A stretch of DNA of 64,000 nucleotides. Origin: Psettodes erumei. Lineage: Eukaryota > Chordata > Actinopteri > Pleuronectiformes > Psettodidae. Under the pieces are notes generated by a model. The model worked only from the letters and a program-made list of their open reading frames with translations, was not told where the DNA came from and searched no databases. This document shows positions 11,201-23,445 of this stretch, piece by piece. Positions within the stretch are counted from its first letter, which is position 1; each line of letters starts with the position of its first letter. The stretch is from NCBI GenBank assembly GCA_016785225.1, contig JAFBJZ010000625.1:1-64000 (forward strand), given 5' to 3'. The translations under genes were made by a program, and so were the position numbers.

Positions 11201-14200
11201 AATTATTCATTCATAGTTAGTTAGTACATGGATAACTGGTAACTGTACAGCATTAAGCTAAACTGAATATTCATGCACACGTTCTTTTTTCTCTCTCTCT
11301 CATTCTTTGCCATGTTCAGTAGGAAACACTGAGTATAACATCCATGTGTGGTTTGTGAAGTCAGTTGTCAGGAAAAGAGGCACAACCACTCCTTTCCCAA
11401 AATCGTGACCCTGGCATTATATTTCTGCAGTCCAGGAACATGTCAAGCCACTGAAACATTCTTGTTTTGGATACAGTTTAATGGAAGTAAAGTGGGCCTA
11501 TCCACAGCTCAATTCTCTATGTTGTTGTATGTACTGCCTCTTGCCCAGTCCATGTGCAATTACAGAGATTCCACAGATTCTAACATAACTCCTATGTTTT
11601 TCTTAGACCACGCAAAAATAAATAGTCTATAAGTGCATATGTGGCGCAATACTTCAGGGCATTGTTAGACCATAAATTGAACAATTCCCAGTGCTAGAGA
11701 TAGATTTCAAATGCAAGTATTTGAGGGTTAAAATTAAAGCCTGACAAATTCCAAACATACCTTTAAATAACTTTTCCTGCACTGCTTTTTAATTGACTAA
11801 CGGATTTGGTCTGATTTGGAACAGTCAAGATTGCACACTTTTTTGAATGGCTCCTTGAGATGTTTACTATATTGAAATCCAGTTAAGTTCATCAGTAACC
11901 ACAGTAACAATCAATCAGCACATCAACCAATGCAGAGGATTTCAAGGATGAGTAGTTCAGGGTCTGTTCATAAATGTATTACATATAATTACAGGCAAAC
12001 TAAGTTTAGGCTGTCAGTGGGGCGCACTGATTATAATAGTGAAAAAGTTAATGTTTTTACAGAGCGAAATGAACTGTCGACGTAGGTGAAAGGGAGGCAA
12101 AGTCACTCATCTTCAAACATCCATCACTTTGTGTCAGGAGGTAAGGCATAATTAAATAATGCATCTGACGAACATGCAGAGAGACATATCCTACAGAGAC
12201 ACACCTCAATCAGGCCATCAGAGAATTGGGGTTACAGCTATACAGTGAACCAAAGCTATATGACCTTGGTCCTGTAGTAAGATAAATATATCAAGCCAAA
12301 AGGGGCAACAGCCAGAGAATACTTATCTAGCTAACTGTCATTCATAAGGCAACACAAGAAGACAGGGAGAGTAAAAATACTGTGTCATCCTGCTAACTGG
12401 AAAGGAAACTCACAGGCTTAATATTTTAAAAAAAGAAACAGAAGGAATGAAAAATTGGCAATTAAAAAAAATCACCAGATTGATGATTTCTGAGACAATA
12501 TAAATACATAATATGAATAGGGATGAAATTATTCAATTATTCAGACACTAGCAGAAATCATCAATAGACAAAATGAATGCTGACTTTGTTCCGCTGTATT
12601 TGCACAAAGGAATGCCAATAATAAAAAAAAAACAAACATCTGAAACATATTTGAGGAAACGGGATACAAAAGAGCAGCAATAGAGGTTGGCAAGATAAAG
12701 AACCCTATCTGAATTATACAGTAAGCATTACTCACATAATGTATTGGTCATCCTGACCACAGAACAGTATATTCTATGGGGAAAAAAGAACTCAGCACAG
12801 ACATCGAGTAATCTTCTGAGCATCTCTAAGCTACTTGAGTCTTAACTGCTCTGCAGTTTGATAAATATGGGCCCTGGGTCTCTTTAGGTTACCTAGTTTT
12901 TCTCACTTACCAGTTCATAAAGTCATATCATGTCGGCCTCACCTCTGGCAATGCAGTGTGTGAAAAGGCTGCAGCTACAGTAAAAACATCTGTCAAGAAT
13001 CCTGTCAGGAATAAAAGAACTTGAGAGTATTTAATATGCTGTAAATGCCTTTTAAATACAAAACACTATGTCAACTACAATCAATTATGTGCAGTCAGCT
13101 GCGATCCTGCTGTGTGTTAGATGCCTTAAGCCATACTGGAAAAAATTGAGTGTGAATGTTGAAAAAAAAAAGGATATTTACAGCCTATTTTATAACTTTT
13201 TTTTAAATAGACATCATTCTTAGGTTCCTCTTTCAAGAGAATGCAGAGCTCAGTGTGCTTCCAAACTTTAAATTATGCACTAAGCATTTGTTTTATGATG
13301 CCTAAGACCTGAAATTTAATTTGACACTATTATGAATACAGATAAATAATCAAATCAGGTGCAGCAGCTCCTCAAAAACCTCTAATTTATTCCTGTGAGA
13401 TTTTTTTTAGTTGTCCCCATCTCTTGATCTCCATCTGCACGGAACTTCTTTGACATGTGTTTGTAACGTGTTAATTTATTTTCACACCCTGATGGATGTT
13501 CTGACAGAGAACCATAGGTGTCTTTTTCTATTCTAGGACTCAAGGTGATTTCACTTTTGGTTCAAAGTAAAATTTTAGGACATCATACAGAGGTGGAGTT
13601 AGCACTATAGTTAACGCAAAACACTTAAACTCGGTATTTGTGGTGCCTATAGCAGAATGGAAAAGATGGTATCACAGTATTTTAATCAAGACAGCTTCAT
13701 ATTTAAGTCTGTTGAACTGATACAATATTTAAGATACTTATAATATCCCATGTGCACTAATGACCCAGTTTTACCTGGTATTAAAATGTGATCTATATCT
13801 GTAGATATAATGTGCATAGGCAAGCACACATCCACAAGTTTCAAGAATTACATTTGGATTGTACCTTGAACAGGCTTGCAGTCTGGTGGGAACTTGCACT
13901 TCTGGACCGGAGTGGTGCTTACCCAAAGAAGTGCACAAATGCAGATTTGCTATCAGGCTTACAAAAATGTATGTTGCCAAGTGTAAACGAAAAGCTCTAC
14001 TGACAGGTGTAAATGTAATTTCTGGAGTTGTACCTGAAAATTCTTTAAATACGGTCATGGGTAATTAAATGAACATAAAGAGTAAGAAGGAGGGGTGCAG
14101 AGAATATGCACATGCTGTATTGAAAAAAATTAAAAACTAAAATGGCAAATTTCTCATCTGTAAGTATGATGCCAATAATCACTTCAACCTTTGATTTTTT

Positions 14201-17200
14201 TTTTTCTGTCTCTCAGAGGCCAAGTCAACCAGCAGCCACAGTACAAACACTAGAGTCATCCCTTCTTTCCCAGTGACTAATACTGGAGCCATAAAGGCTC
14301 TGGTAATTTTCATATCTGTCAATGCGTTAATGAGGCACATTGGCCCCATTACACTCTAGGCTGGCCGCCTCCGGGGGGAACAAGGGCAGCGGGGAGAGCC
14401 CAGGCCTGCCGATGATTGCTCTGTTCTCCACAGAGCATAGCTTCCCTTTAATCATCTCCCTTTTTTTCAAACTTCTCTTGTCGTAGCCTTGGGCAAATCA
14501 CGAGCGCAAACTCACCACTGTTTCATCAATATTCTGTCATTTTTCCTCACTGTGGGATCGTTATGTGATACATTTTGCTCACAATGATAAACCATATTGC
14601 CTAACGGTGCAGTTATCATGGGACTAGGTAAATGGTTTGAGGCAATATTATGTAAAATGGGCCACTGAATATGACCTACAGTAGTGTGCATTGACAGTAT
14701 GTAAATACAACACAAGCTACAACATACAGCGATTTGTCACTTGTAATAGAAAGGTTAATAGACAATAATCAATAATAGATAAGATCAGACAAAGACAATA
14801 ATCTGGTTTGTTAAAACCTACACTAAAGCTGGTGGTAGAGGTTCAGCGACATTTGATGTGGTGTTCACATTTAAATGCAGGAAAGCTGTTCCATAAATGT
14901 ATTTTTACAATTTCAGGTGGATGGATGGGTGGACTGATGATTTTTTTATGTTAGTGATAAAGATACATAAGGATAAAGTAAAATTTGAATATCAACACAA
15001 CAAGGTTGAATAGATAAATCAAGTGGATACTATTGTATGTACTTCAAGTCTGCATCCATTATTCAGGCTTTTTTTTAACGTTTTTAATAAACCTAGGAGT
15101 CTATTACAGTAAACAGAGAGGCAGACAGACAGATAGACAGAAAGATAGATCGCAAACCATAACACCAAAGTTGTTGGTTTTTAATTATTTGTCTCTTCTA
15201 GAAACACAGTTACTACTATTTTTGGAGGCAGCATTATTTTCTCCTTGTGAGTGTGTGTTTTTCCAAGGTACATAGAGATTCACCGTCATATCAAATTAAA
15301 GGTGTGATGTATTATTTCTCCTACAACAATTATGAACACAGTGGAAAGTTGACACATAAAGTTATGCCTCTAGGGTGTTACTCGGTCACTGTCATTCGAC
15401 TTCCTCATGCTGAAGTATGGTATTAAAGCTAAGTTTGACAACACAGTCAGACAGCATGGCAGCAAATCAAATGCTATGTATCATGCAATTATATCAACAC
15501 ACTGTACAGTATTTCTTTAGGGGAGCATTTTAAATCTTGAAGTATATGTAACACTGATGTGTCATAAATATGCATTACTGTGGTTTATTGCCTTGATAGT
15601 TTTTTTCCCCTCCGCTTCTGTCAGATATACAATTAAGATGGATCTCACAGCATTATTGTGTAGAACCAGGCTGCAAAATCAAAACAAATGCAAAATAATA
15701 GCCTGTTCTCAATAGCGATAGAATTTCACTTTATGTCAAGTATCTTTTCCCAGAACGCAGCATAATAACAGTCTCACCATCCCTGTCACTGACAAGATAT
15801 CAGAAAGATATATGCACTGCCCTGGCTGATGCTTTGTCGAGATGTCTGCTTTAAATCACGCTGTAATGTTCTGCTGTGGCAGATTTATGCAAGGACATAA
15901 TCAGTCGTAATCAAGGGAAACAAGGAGGGTGGCTTCAGCTGAGAGTTGACGAAAGTGCAGCGGCCCGCAGCATAATGCTAAAAATGGGTTGTTATCATGA
16001 ACACGTGGCTTGTGACTGCACAGCAGTGGAGGACCGAAAAACCAGCACTGCACTGTCATATCAAACCCACTTTTTTGTCTGCAAGTGGTTTGTGTGCTGT
16101 TCTCCAGCCATGAGTTGCTCTGGTGTACCATTCCCATCTATGAGTGCTGACAAAAGAGTTTCTGGTCTCATCTATGGTGAAGTCGCGGAGGGGAAAACTA
16201 TTTGCCTTTGCTCTCTGCTGATGGATATTGATTGGATGAACACAGCCCGCATCTATATGCACTCTAGTAGTTACCTGCTCCAAGCAACATGGCCAGTCAC
16301 CTCTGAGGTGAATGTTTTCAGACAAGGGCAAAGGCGAGATGACAAAGTGGAGACAACTGCTACTCAAAACATTAACACAGAGGTCGTTCGCTTGGTGTGC
16401 TTTGGCATTGCCAATATTATTTCTACACTGCCGATTTTTTAATATGCTCAAAGTGCTTCAGAGCCAGATGGCAGGTCTTGGTTGAGAGAACCTGCTGTTT
16501 ATGGACAGACCTGAACCAATGAGGAGGGCTTTATGACGTGTCAGAGAGCAGATTAAATAGCCGTGTCCAGGGACATACACCCACAGGGCCTCAGCGACCC
16601 CCCTGATACTCGACACTGTGGCAGTTGATCTGCTGGCTGCGTTGCCGCATAGTGCACCCAGACTTAGACAGGAGAGAGTATTAGTTTTTAGGGCTGGCTC
16701 AGTCAACAATATAACTCGGAACAAGAATGTGATGAAGAGGCAGAGTTATTCTTACTGCGGCCCTTCCTGCTTGTGAGAAACTATTCGTTCTGTCCTCAAA
16801 GTGGTCAATGGTCAGGAGAGACCAGAGAGACCCATGGCATGGCCACGGGCTCAGCATAAGCAGAGCTGACTCCATGACCCCTGTAATTGAGATGCAGGAA
16901 GAATACTGCATTCGTATCAAATGAAAAACTATTTTAACGCAGACAGGAGGAGCAGTTGCCAGGGAAAATAAGTTGATCGAGGAGTTGTCTGCGACTTGTG
17001 GTTTCGTGGTAAGACCTGCTGCCGAGCCTATGATTAGACTGAGCGTGCACTAATTTAGCTCTGACTTGTACCAGAGGGAGACGCTTGTGTGTCAAGCAAG
17101 CGATTACATCCAAAATAAGTGCTTGAAAAATGATAGTCGTTAATTTAACAAGATAGAGGTGTTTTAGCTGGTGGGAACAGAATGCCCCATAAGCTGTTTC

Positions 17201-20200
17201 TTCTGCATTTGCGAGAGAGAGACAAAGGGAGATTTAGCAGCTGACACATCAGCCAGGGGAGGCGCTGAAGACTGTAGCTCAACTTTGGCAGCGATGCAAG
17301 CATGATTCGTGTGTGTTCTAGACAGTAAAACTTAGAGAGATAGTCTAGCCACATATTTCTTTTTCTTTTTTTTTCATTGAAAGGGAGCACATCCGGGCAT
17401 CAACCCACAGTCAGATAACAGTTCAGGCCTTTGACATTGTGCTGTTGCCAGGAGTGCGACTACAGCTTCAAAGCCAGTGACACGTCAGCTTTTGATCCGA
17501 GAATAGGCAAGGGCATCTGAAAACCGCTGGTCAAAGTACAGTTTACTCACGTTTTGGCACCGAGCTGAAAGGTGGCACGCAAAAACAAGAAGGATTATGA
17601 ATATTGTAAGACATATTTTGAGGATCTATAAACACTGATTTTTCAGCCCATTCCAACCATTAGCTCATTAACCCATAATTCCGTTTGTCGATATGGTTAT
17701 TATCTGTAAACCTTTATTTTGTACAAGCAAGCCAGTTACCTTTAACAGTGAGTAAACACTTGGAAAAAAAGAAAAAAGAAAAGGGTAAGGTTATGTGGAT
17801 CATGTTGTGCCCAAGCTATGTGAGCTGTAATACATTACAGGCTACTTTGCAGTGCTGTTTACTGCTGAATTAATCTTCAGTGTTCTGGTTTAATGCTGTG
17901 TTGTAAACTTCCTGTTTTCCTGAGCCTGTTGAAAAAATGAAGAGGCATGAAGAACAAGAACAAAAATCTGATTCAATTATCAAATTACATAAATATTTAT
18001 AAATCACTCAGCATATATTAAACAGCATAACAATCAGGAGAAACTACACTCATGCCCAAAAATTTTGGTTCTGGAGATATTTAAAATGAAGACATGGTGA
18101 AAAGGTGGAGGAGGACAGTTGTGGGAGCAGCCCAGAGATGATAAGTGAGCAAACGCTGAACATGTCACAATGGAAAGAAAGAGACCAGAAGCTTTATTCA
18201 GAAAGCTCCTTAGAACAGGAGTCTCGTGTAAGATCATGGGTCAGCTGGCCATGCAACCTTCACTTTCACTTCAGGCTGAGGTAACAGAGAGAAAGGCCGG
18301 AGGCAGAAAGAGAGAGAGAGAGAGAAACACAATAAAGTTATATATGGTTCATGACAAGAAGCAGGGAGATATAGGACAAAAGAGAAAAAGATATGGTTGA
18401 AGAGAGAAGGAGAGAGCAAGGAAAACTACACCTGACTGCAGCTTTCACACTTTCAACCAATGACGCTCAATCACGAATAATCTATATGCTAGTTTAAGAT
18501 AAAGTCACCTTTTTTTAATGCATTTCTGCTGTTATTCTGACTTTTTGTTATTGTCATCAAATCCAATAAAAAGACCAGAAACCAACAATGCATCCCACTA
18601 ACAAGTAGTGTTATGTACAGTAGCTACAACCTGACATTAAAACAAATCACTAAGCCACACTCTTGTATTATGTGACATGTTCAATCATTACAATACACCT
18701 GGCCAAAGTAGCTTCTTTTGAATAAATTCCACATATGCTGCTCTGCTGCTCTAAATGCTCATTAGATAACCAAACTGTGGAAAAACTCTCAGATGAAAAT
18801 AGTACCCAAAAATTAACAGTAATTACTCCTGTTTTTGCGCAACTAAACTACCTTTCTGAAAATTAAACCCTATATTTGTATGTCATTTGCAAAGACTTGC
18901 ATCTTCTTTATTCAAGGGTAAGTTCAGTGCATTTTGTAAAGTGTGAGACAAATGAATAAGTTGTCCAGCCGAAGAACCGATACCGATTAGCTTCACCTCC
19001 AAATCTGAAGCAACTTCACTAATGTACTAATATTTGCAATGCTTGTGAATATCAAACAACACTAAGTCAAAGCCATGTGCATTTTGTGTTTGATAATCAA
19101 TATAAATAGATAAAACCTTTCGTTTGCTAACAATCCTTCCACTACTTGGAAGACTGAGAAACTACACTTGTGAAGTACAATAGTTCTTATCTAAGCATCT
19201 CCATCACAAACCTGTATAAGAATCATCCTCATGCCCTTAAGAAACACAGAATATAGGAGACGTAACGATTAAACCACAATCAGAACAAGGCCATATACAG
19301 CTGTGTAGGTTGAACCTTCATCACTAAGACCTTGGCAAAGTAGAAAATATTTCTTTTTCTGTTCTCTATCTACCTGTAATATTTAAATTCACGTCAGTGG
19401 TAGGGTGCATATAGTGAACACATCTGTACAATGAATGCATATAGAAGATACACCCGTCTTTACTCTGCACTTCTAATACCTTAAAATGCAAATGTTTGCA
19501 ATGTTTTGTAATCTGTTTAACCTTACAAGTTATTGACAGAAGAATTCTAGCATAAATGATCACGGCTTAAAATCCACTGTGCCATTGCTTCTATCAACAG
19601 CCTTGTTAGCTGTTATTACTGAAACATAGGTATCACGCACCAGTATCACCTTTAACATTATCTGGAATCACAATTAGCTGTCACACATCCTGATATCTGT
19701 GTCGTCTGTTAGTATGCCAGTGAAAACAAATAGAGATAATATACTGATGTTAGTCAAGGGGGAAGGTGTTTTCTCTGTCATCTTCACTGTGATATTTTAA
19801 TGAGAATATCAACCCCGTCAGTAATAGGTGACTGATTACACTGAGAATCTTTGCTCTACACCCACTACACCCCTCTGCTTCCTCGCATACCATCACTGGA
19901 GTGATTCTCTAACACGCTTCTCCTGTATACAGTAGATTTTTGTGCCATTCGTTAGTCTTCCTACCGCCTTCCCTAGTTCTTGTACTTGTAGTACTTGTTC
20001 TGTGTGAGACCACAATGACATTCATCGTGAAATTTGATGTTGAGGAAATGTCATTAGCTAAGCTAACTGATTTCCATTCGAAACATATTTCTTACTTTTT
20101 ATTTCCCCACTGCATTCTCTGTCCAGCTGCTGTCAGTGCCCCATTTCTCAAAGTCATAGTGCCATCTAGTGTGCACTGCAGCTGGTTGCACACCAGGCTG

Positions 20201-23200
20201 TTGCAGTCATATTACTTATTCATGGCAATGCGCAATGAAGTGAGAGGTAGACTTTTCCCAGAGGCATATTTATTATTGTGTGAAAACGCTCAACAGTTCC
20301 TCTTCTTTTGAAACTTTACTGGTTTTAGCATCACACATTTGAGCTACTTTCAGTGAATACTGGAGGAAGTTAACTATTTAGCTGTTTTAAGTTAGCACCT
20401 CCAATTTGATGGAGGTGCTAACTAAACATTTGCATTATGAAAATTCCCAGTGTAATTCACTCAGGCCCAGTTTTACTGGCAGATCTCGGGAAAAAAAACA
20501 GTGAATCTCTCACTTGTTAAACTAAACTTAATGTGTGAGGTTTAGTCAAACATTGCCAGTCAATCTCTCACATTGAGTGCAGCCTTGACCCTCTGGGCAA
20601 TATCAGAGCCGCCGAAGTGCTTTGGCATGAGTGTGACAGGATTAACACATCAAAAGCAATGTCGGGGCCTACAGCAGCGTCACACAGTCAGCACAGCACC
20701 TTTCATGTTCTGCTCAGGTTCACCACAATTTCACGTAAGCCAACAGCAAGTCAGACGGAAAAAGATAATAGGCCAACCTGCTGCTATCAGGCTTTCCCTC
20801 GGCTTCAGTGAAATATGTCAAATTCTGTGTGTTTGATGAAAGATTGGAGCTCAACAGGCTCAACTCAGGAAACGATATCTGACTGTGTCACATGGCCGGG
20901 ATGCAAAGGATCATTTAGGTCTGACATTCAAGCTGAAATTATCGCTGCAAGCCTGCATGGTCTTGCTCTTCATGATGCAAACATTCAATAGTCAACATGG
21001 AAGGAAAATTTAATCAAAATTAGTTTTTGGAAGGTAGTGGTTAAGATTTTGCAGGGATACATTTAATGATTTCTAATCCCTTTGTTAGCCTGTATTAATA
21101 ATAAGTGAGGGTGGGGCATTTATATTACATTTACAAATGAGTTGCATCATGAGTAACAGCTTTTGAAGAAGACTGAATCTCAGTTAGGGCTCAATTTAAA
21201 CTGTACCACTTTTCATATACTTATTCTATTTTATATTCTGTAGTCTATAGTGTATATATTTTTATTTATAGTAATGGTCAATATTGTTGTAAGGATCGAG
21301 GGTTGAAGCAGGAATAAAGGGATAACTGTGTGTGGGAGGTTTGTTATCAGCTTTTTAAAGAAAAGGCATCGGTCATACTATCTTTTGACATGTATTTTCT
21401 GGCTTGGGAGAAATAACACCTTATTAAACAAACTCCAGATTGGTTGTACACGTGCATTCAGTTCTTCTTTTATTAAATTTTTCTTTTTTCTTTTTTTTAT
21501 TCCTCCCATGTAACAACCCTTGTCTTTGCTTAGGTGGTTGACATAAAAGAGAAACTGAAGCTGTCCAAGAAATTTTGGTCCAACCTGCCGGAGGCGATGT
21601 GTGTGGAGGACAGGGTGACCGCTGGAAATGCCAGTGATGAGGACTGCTGGAATGGATACACCAAGGGCAGGTAAGGGCAACAGGGCCCGGGGCTAATTCA
21701 GTGCTAGTACAAAAGGTTATTTAGAAATCCCAAAGTCTGTTCGACTCACGTTATGTTAATCAGTCTAATCCTAGAATTATGAGCCAGATTATTTACTTAT
21801 GCTGTTTTAAACTCAGCTGTGCTAGAGTTTGGCCTACTTGGACAGAGCAACCGGTCGTGGTCTCTTATCAACTCAATACTTTTTAGTCCATAGATAGATA
21901 CACTCATTGGTATGTAGTATAATTTGCTTTGATACTATTTGTATGTTTTGTTGGTGTGTTTCTGTTGAACTGTGTCTTTATTCTTTAAAATGTGTGACCA
22001 CTATGGTGTGTTCCTTTATTAATCAGTCATGGAAATCATATATTACATTTCAGAGGTGCATAGTATTCAGAGTGACCTGGGCTTATGGGAAACAAATGCT
22101 GTTCTGTTAGACGATTTGTCAAATGCCCTCACGTGGCCTACTGCTTATTTATCACACAAGAATGCAGGCAGCTGAAATGTTTTCCCGAGAGAAATATCTC
22201 CCAAGTATGTCTGAACATTACCCAGCGTGACTAGGTCAAATGTTCATTTTGCCAACACTGCTTTGTCCTCTAGGAGCAATTGTCAAGTGCTGCATGAGAA
22301 TGTAATGAGACTCACATCTCCAAACAGCAAAAATGTTAATGCATTCAGTCCAGCCTGGACCTCTCTTGTGTTCTTTCGTCTTAGACGTAGGACTTCTGAT
22401 TATGAGAATTCATTACGCATCAGAGAGCTCAGATAATAAGGTTGTCTGGTGTCATGAATACAGATTAATGAACAGCGTCTCTCTTTTCGTTCTAACAAGC
22501 ACCCTGTCAGAAATAATAACATCAGTTTATGTATTTAATTTGTTCTATTTTTAAACTAAAAGGTACTTCCCTGAAGTCCAAAAGGATGGACTGACCAACC
22601 AGGTGAATAACCCTGAGGTGGGCGTGGACATAACCCGCCCAGACACCTTCATCCGTCAGCAGATCATGGCTCTGAGGGTGATGACGAACAAGCTGAAAAA
22701 TGCCTACAATGGCAATGATATCTACTTCCAAGACTCAAGTAAGCTGTTGCCATGCAGACACATGACAACATGCTAGCCCCACCTTACTAACCACAAGGGA
22801 GCAGTAATTAGCATCAGTAAAGCCACAAGAGGCGCTGAAGGAGCAAATAACCATAGCAAATATATCATAAATAATGACAATTATCCTCGTCTTCACCAAA
22901 GTATCTGAAACACTAACAGAGACAGGTATGGAGCCACTTGGAGGTAGTACATTAAAATGTGCAGTATTCACTCCAAGACAACCCACAATCACATTCTTTG
23001 TTAAACCTCCAACTGATTTTCATAACTACGAATCTTGACTCATAGTTATGACTCCTTTAACATCACTCAATCCACTATTTCTATTAAAAAACATATCATT
23101 ACATCTTAATATAAAGTAAAAACTAATATTTTAGCTTTAAAGTGACAGTTTGTAGAATCAGCTTGAAGTGTTGAATAATGTTACTCTGCTGTTTCAGTGA

Positions 23201-23445
23201 TTTGCTCAGTCTGGCTTATGTGTTGTTATGGTGTTGCAGGTGATGAAGGCAGTGGCTCAGGCAGTGGCAGTGGCTGCACAGAGGTCTGCCCCACAGCAAT
23301 GGAGGGCGCTGCCTCCGAAGCCCCAGTGGTGGAAGCCGACCGAAGCGGGCCTGGAGGTGACTCTGCACCGCTCCATGCACCCTCTGTGGCCCTGCCAACC
23401 ATGTTGGCCCTCTCAGCCCTGGCACTCCAACGACAATGGAGATAA
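5115..23445 (+). CDS. gpc6: Glypican-6, 3' portion of gene (last five coding exons)
   Basis: Coding segments 5115-5245, 5912-6055, 21534-21670, 22563-22738 and 23240-23445 join in frame (intron phases 1, 0, 0, 2, 1) into about 264 C-terminal residues; upstream exons lie left of the window. Glypicans are GPI-anchored heparan-sulfate proteoglycans that bind and modulate Wnt, Hedgehog, BMP and FGF ligands at the cell surface. Seen in order: the GPFNIES and DVKISEAI helical-core motifs, the conserved CGQPK cysteine, an RSTR proprotein-convertase-type site, FRPYSPEERPTTAAGTSLDRL, further family cysteines (MCVED, EDCWNG), DITRPDTFIRQQI, a Ser-Gly repeat for heparan-sulfate attachment, and a hydrophobic C-terminus as expected for a GPI signal. 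GPC4 is the closest alternative; the dct and sox21 neighbours support GPC6. In zebrafish terms this is probably the gpc6a copy, because of the dct linkage (inference). Confidence 0.93.
5246..5911 (+). other. gpc6: gpc6 intron (666 bp)
   Basis: GT-AG intron, phase 0. No repeat or motif recognised. Confidence 0.8.
5912..6055 (+). CDS. gpc6: gpc6 coding exon (fourth from the 3' end)
   Basis: A 144-nt, phase 0/0 exon between acceptor TTGCAG and donor GTAAGA. It starts VFQGCGQPK. RSTR at 5954-5965 lies where glypican-4/6 carry their RxxR convertase cleavage site, and FRPYSPEERPTTAAGTSLDR follows, strongly diagnostic for the GPC4/6 subfamily. Confidence 0.95.
6056..10804 (+). other. gpc6: First part of the 15.5-kb gpc6 intron
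   Basis: Noncoding AT-rich sequence with a C-run at about 6679-6688, an octamer ATTTGCAT at 8868-8875 and a hairpin at 9968-9996. Short open frames show no domain features. Confidence 0.7.
9968..9996. repeat. Inverted repeat, 11-bp perfect stem, 7-nt loop
   Basis: AAGCTATAATT and AATTATAGCTT flank GTAAACA. Pairing continues outward for a few bases past one mismatch. Confidence 0.7.
10805..11075 (+). repeat. Degenerate teleost interspersed repeat
   Basis: Ordered matches, from memory, to an abundant fish repeat: GGTGGCAGCACGGTG, ACTGCCTCACAGCAAGAAAG, GGTACTCCACTTTCCTACCA, CCATGCAGGT, TGTGACTGTGTGATTGTCTA, then ACCAGTGATCTGCCAAGG. Many substitutions, so old. It belongs with the fragment at 3030. 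Confidence 0.65.
11076..14199 (+). other. gpc6: gpc6 intron, middle part
   Basis: AT-rich noncoding sequence; no convincing exon, repeat family or strong motif recognised. Confidence 0.65.
14210..14470. promoter_or_regulatory. Conserved-element-like block in the gpc6 intron
   Basis: Complex, repeat-free sequence with higher GC than its surroundings, including GGTAATTTTCATATCTGTCA, GCGTTAATGAGGCAC and GGCTGGCCGCCTCC. No coding potential. The look is that of vertebrate conserved noncoding elements; conservation was not tested. Confidence 0.3.
15119..15150. repeat. GACA/GATA tetranucleotide tract
   Basis: Short imperfect run of CAGACAGACAGATAGACAG followed by AAAGATAGAT. Confidence 0.7.
18310..18323. 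repeat. (GA)n microsatellite
   Basis: Short GA dinucleotide run in a purine-rich context. Confidence 0.7.
20390..20423. repeat. Perfect hairpin, 14-bp stem, 6-nt loop
   Basis: AGTTAGCACCTCCA and TGGAGGTGCTAACT are exact reverse complements around ATTTGA, about 1.1 kb upstream of the gpc6 exon at 21534. Confidence 0.9.
21534..21670 (+). CDS. gpc6: gpc6 coding exon (third from the 3' end)
   Basis: A 137-nt exon after the 15.5-kb intron, acceptor TTAG and donor GTAAGG. Encodes VVDIKEKLKLSKKFWSNLPE, then the MCVED and DCWNGYTKGR motifs with two conserved glypican cysteines and an N-glycosylation sequon (NAS). Ends in phase 2, splitting an Arg codon. Confidence 0.95.
21671..22562 (+). other. gpc6: gpc6 intron (892 bp)
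   Basis: GT-AG intron, phase 2. Nothing else recognised. Confidence 0.8.
22563..22738 (+). CDS. gpc6: gpc6 coding exon (second from the 3' end)
   Basis: A 176-nt exon bounded by AAAAG and GTAAGC. Encodes YFPEV, DGLTNQVNNPEV, DITRPDTFIRQQIMALRVM and TNKLKNAYNGNDIYFQDS, the most conserved C-terminal block of glypicans. Ends in phase 1 within a Ser codon. Confidence 0.95.
22739..23239 (+). other. gpc6: gpc6 last intron (501 bp)
   Basis: GT-AG intron, phase 1. Nothing else recognised. Confidence 0.8.
23240..23445 (+). CDS. gpc6: gpc6 terminal coding exon with glycosaminoglycan sites and GPI signal
   Basis: Acceptor GTTGCAG; stop TAA at 23443-23445. The first residues complete a Ser and give DEGSGSGSGSGC, an acidic Ser-Gly cluster that is the heparan-sulfate attachment region. 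A variable linker with a cysteine and a moderately hydrophobic tail (VALPTMLALSALALQ) ending QRQWR follow, as expected for a GPI-anchor signal; the human protein also ends with a short basic tail. The linker diverges from mammals, as is usual for this part. Confidence 0.93.

Larger units (their letters stand above)
14471..21533 (+). other. gpc6: gpc6 intron, last part
   Basis: Noncoding. Contains a GACA/GATA tetranucleotide tract near 15119-15150, a moderate-GC block at 16440-17060, a (GA)n run at 18310-18323 and a 14-bp-stem hairpin at 20390-20423. The 188-codon open frame at 15876 has no recognisable protein features. Confidence 0.65.

Noticed and set aside
15876..16442. 188-codon open frame in the gpc6 intron
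   Set aside because: No recognisable domain and competing open frames on the other strand. Likely chance in a moderate-GC stretch, unless a related-fish alignment shows codon conservation.
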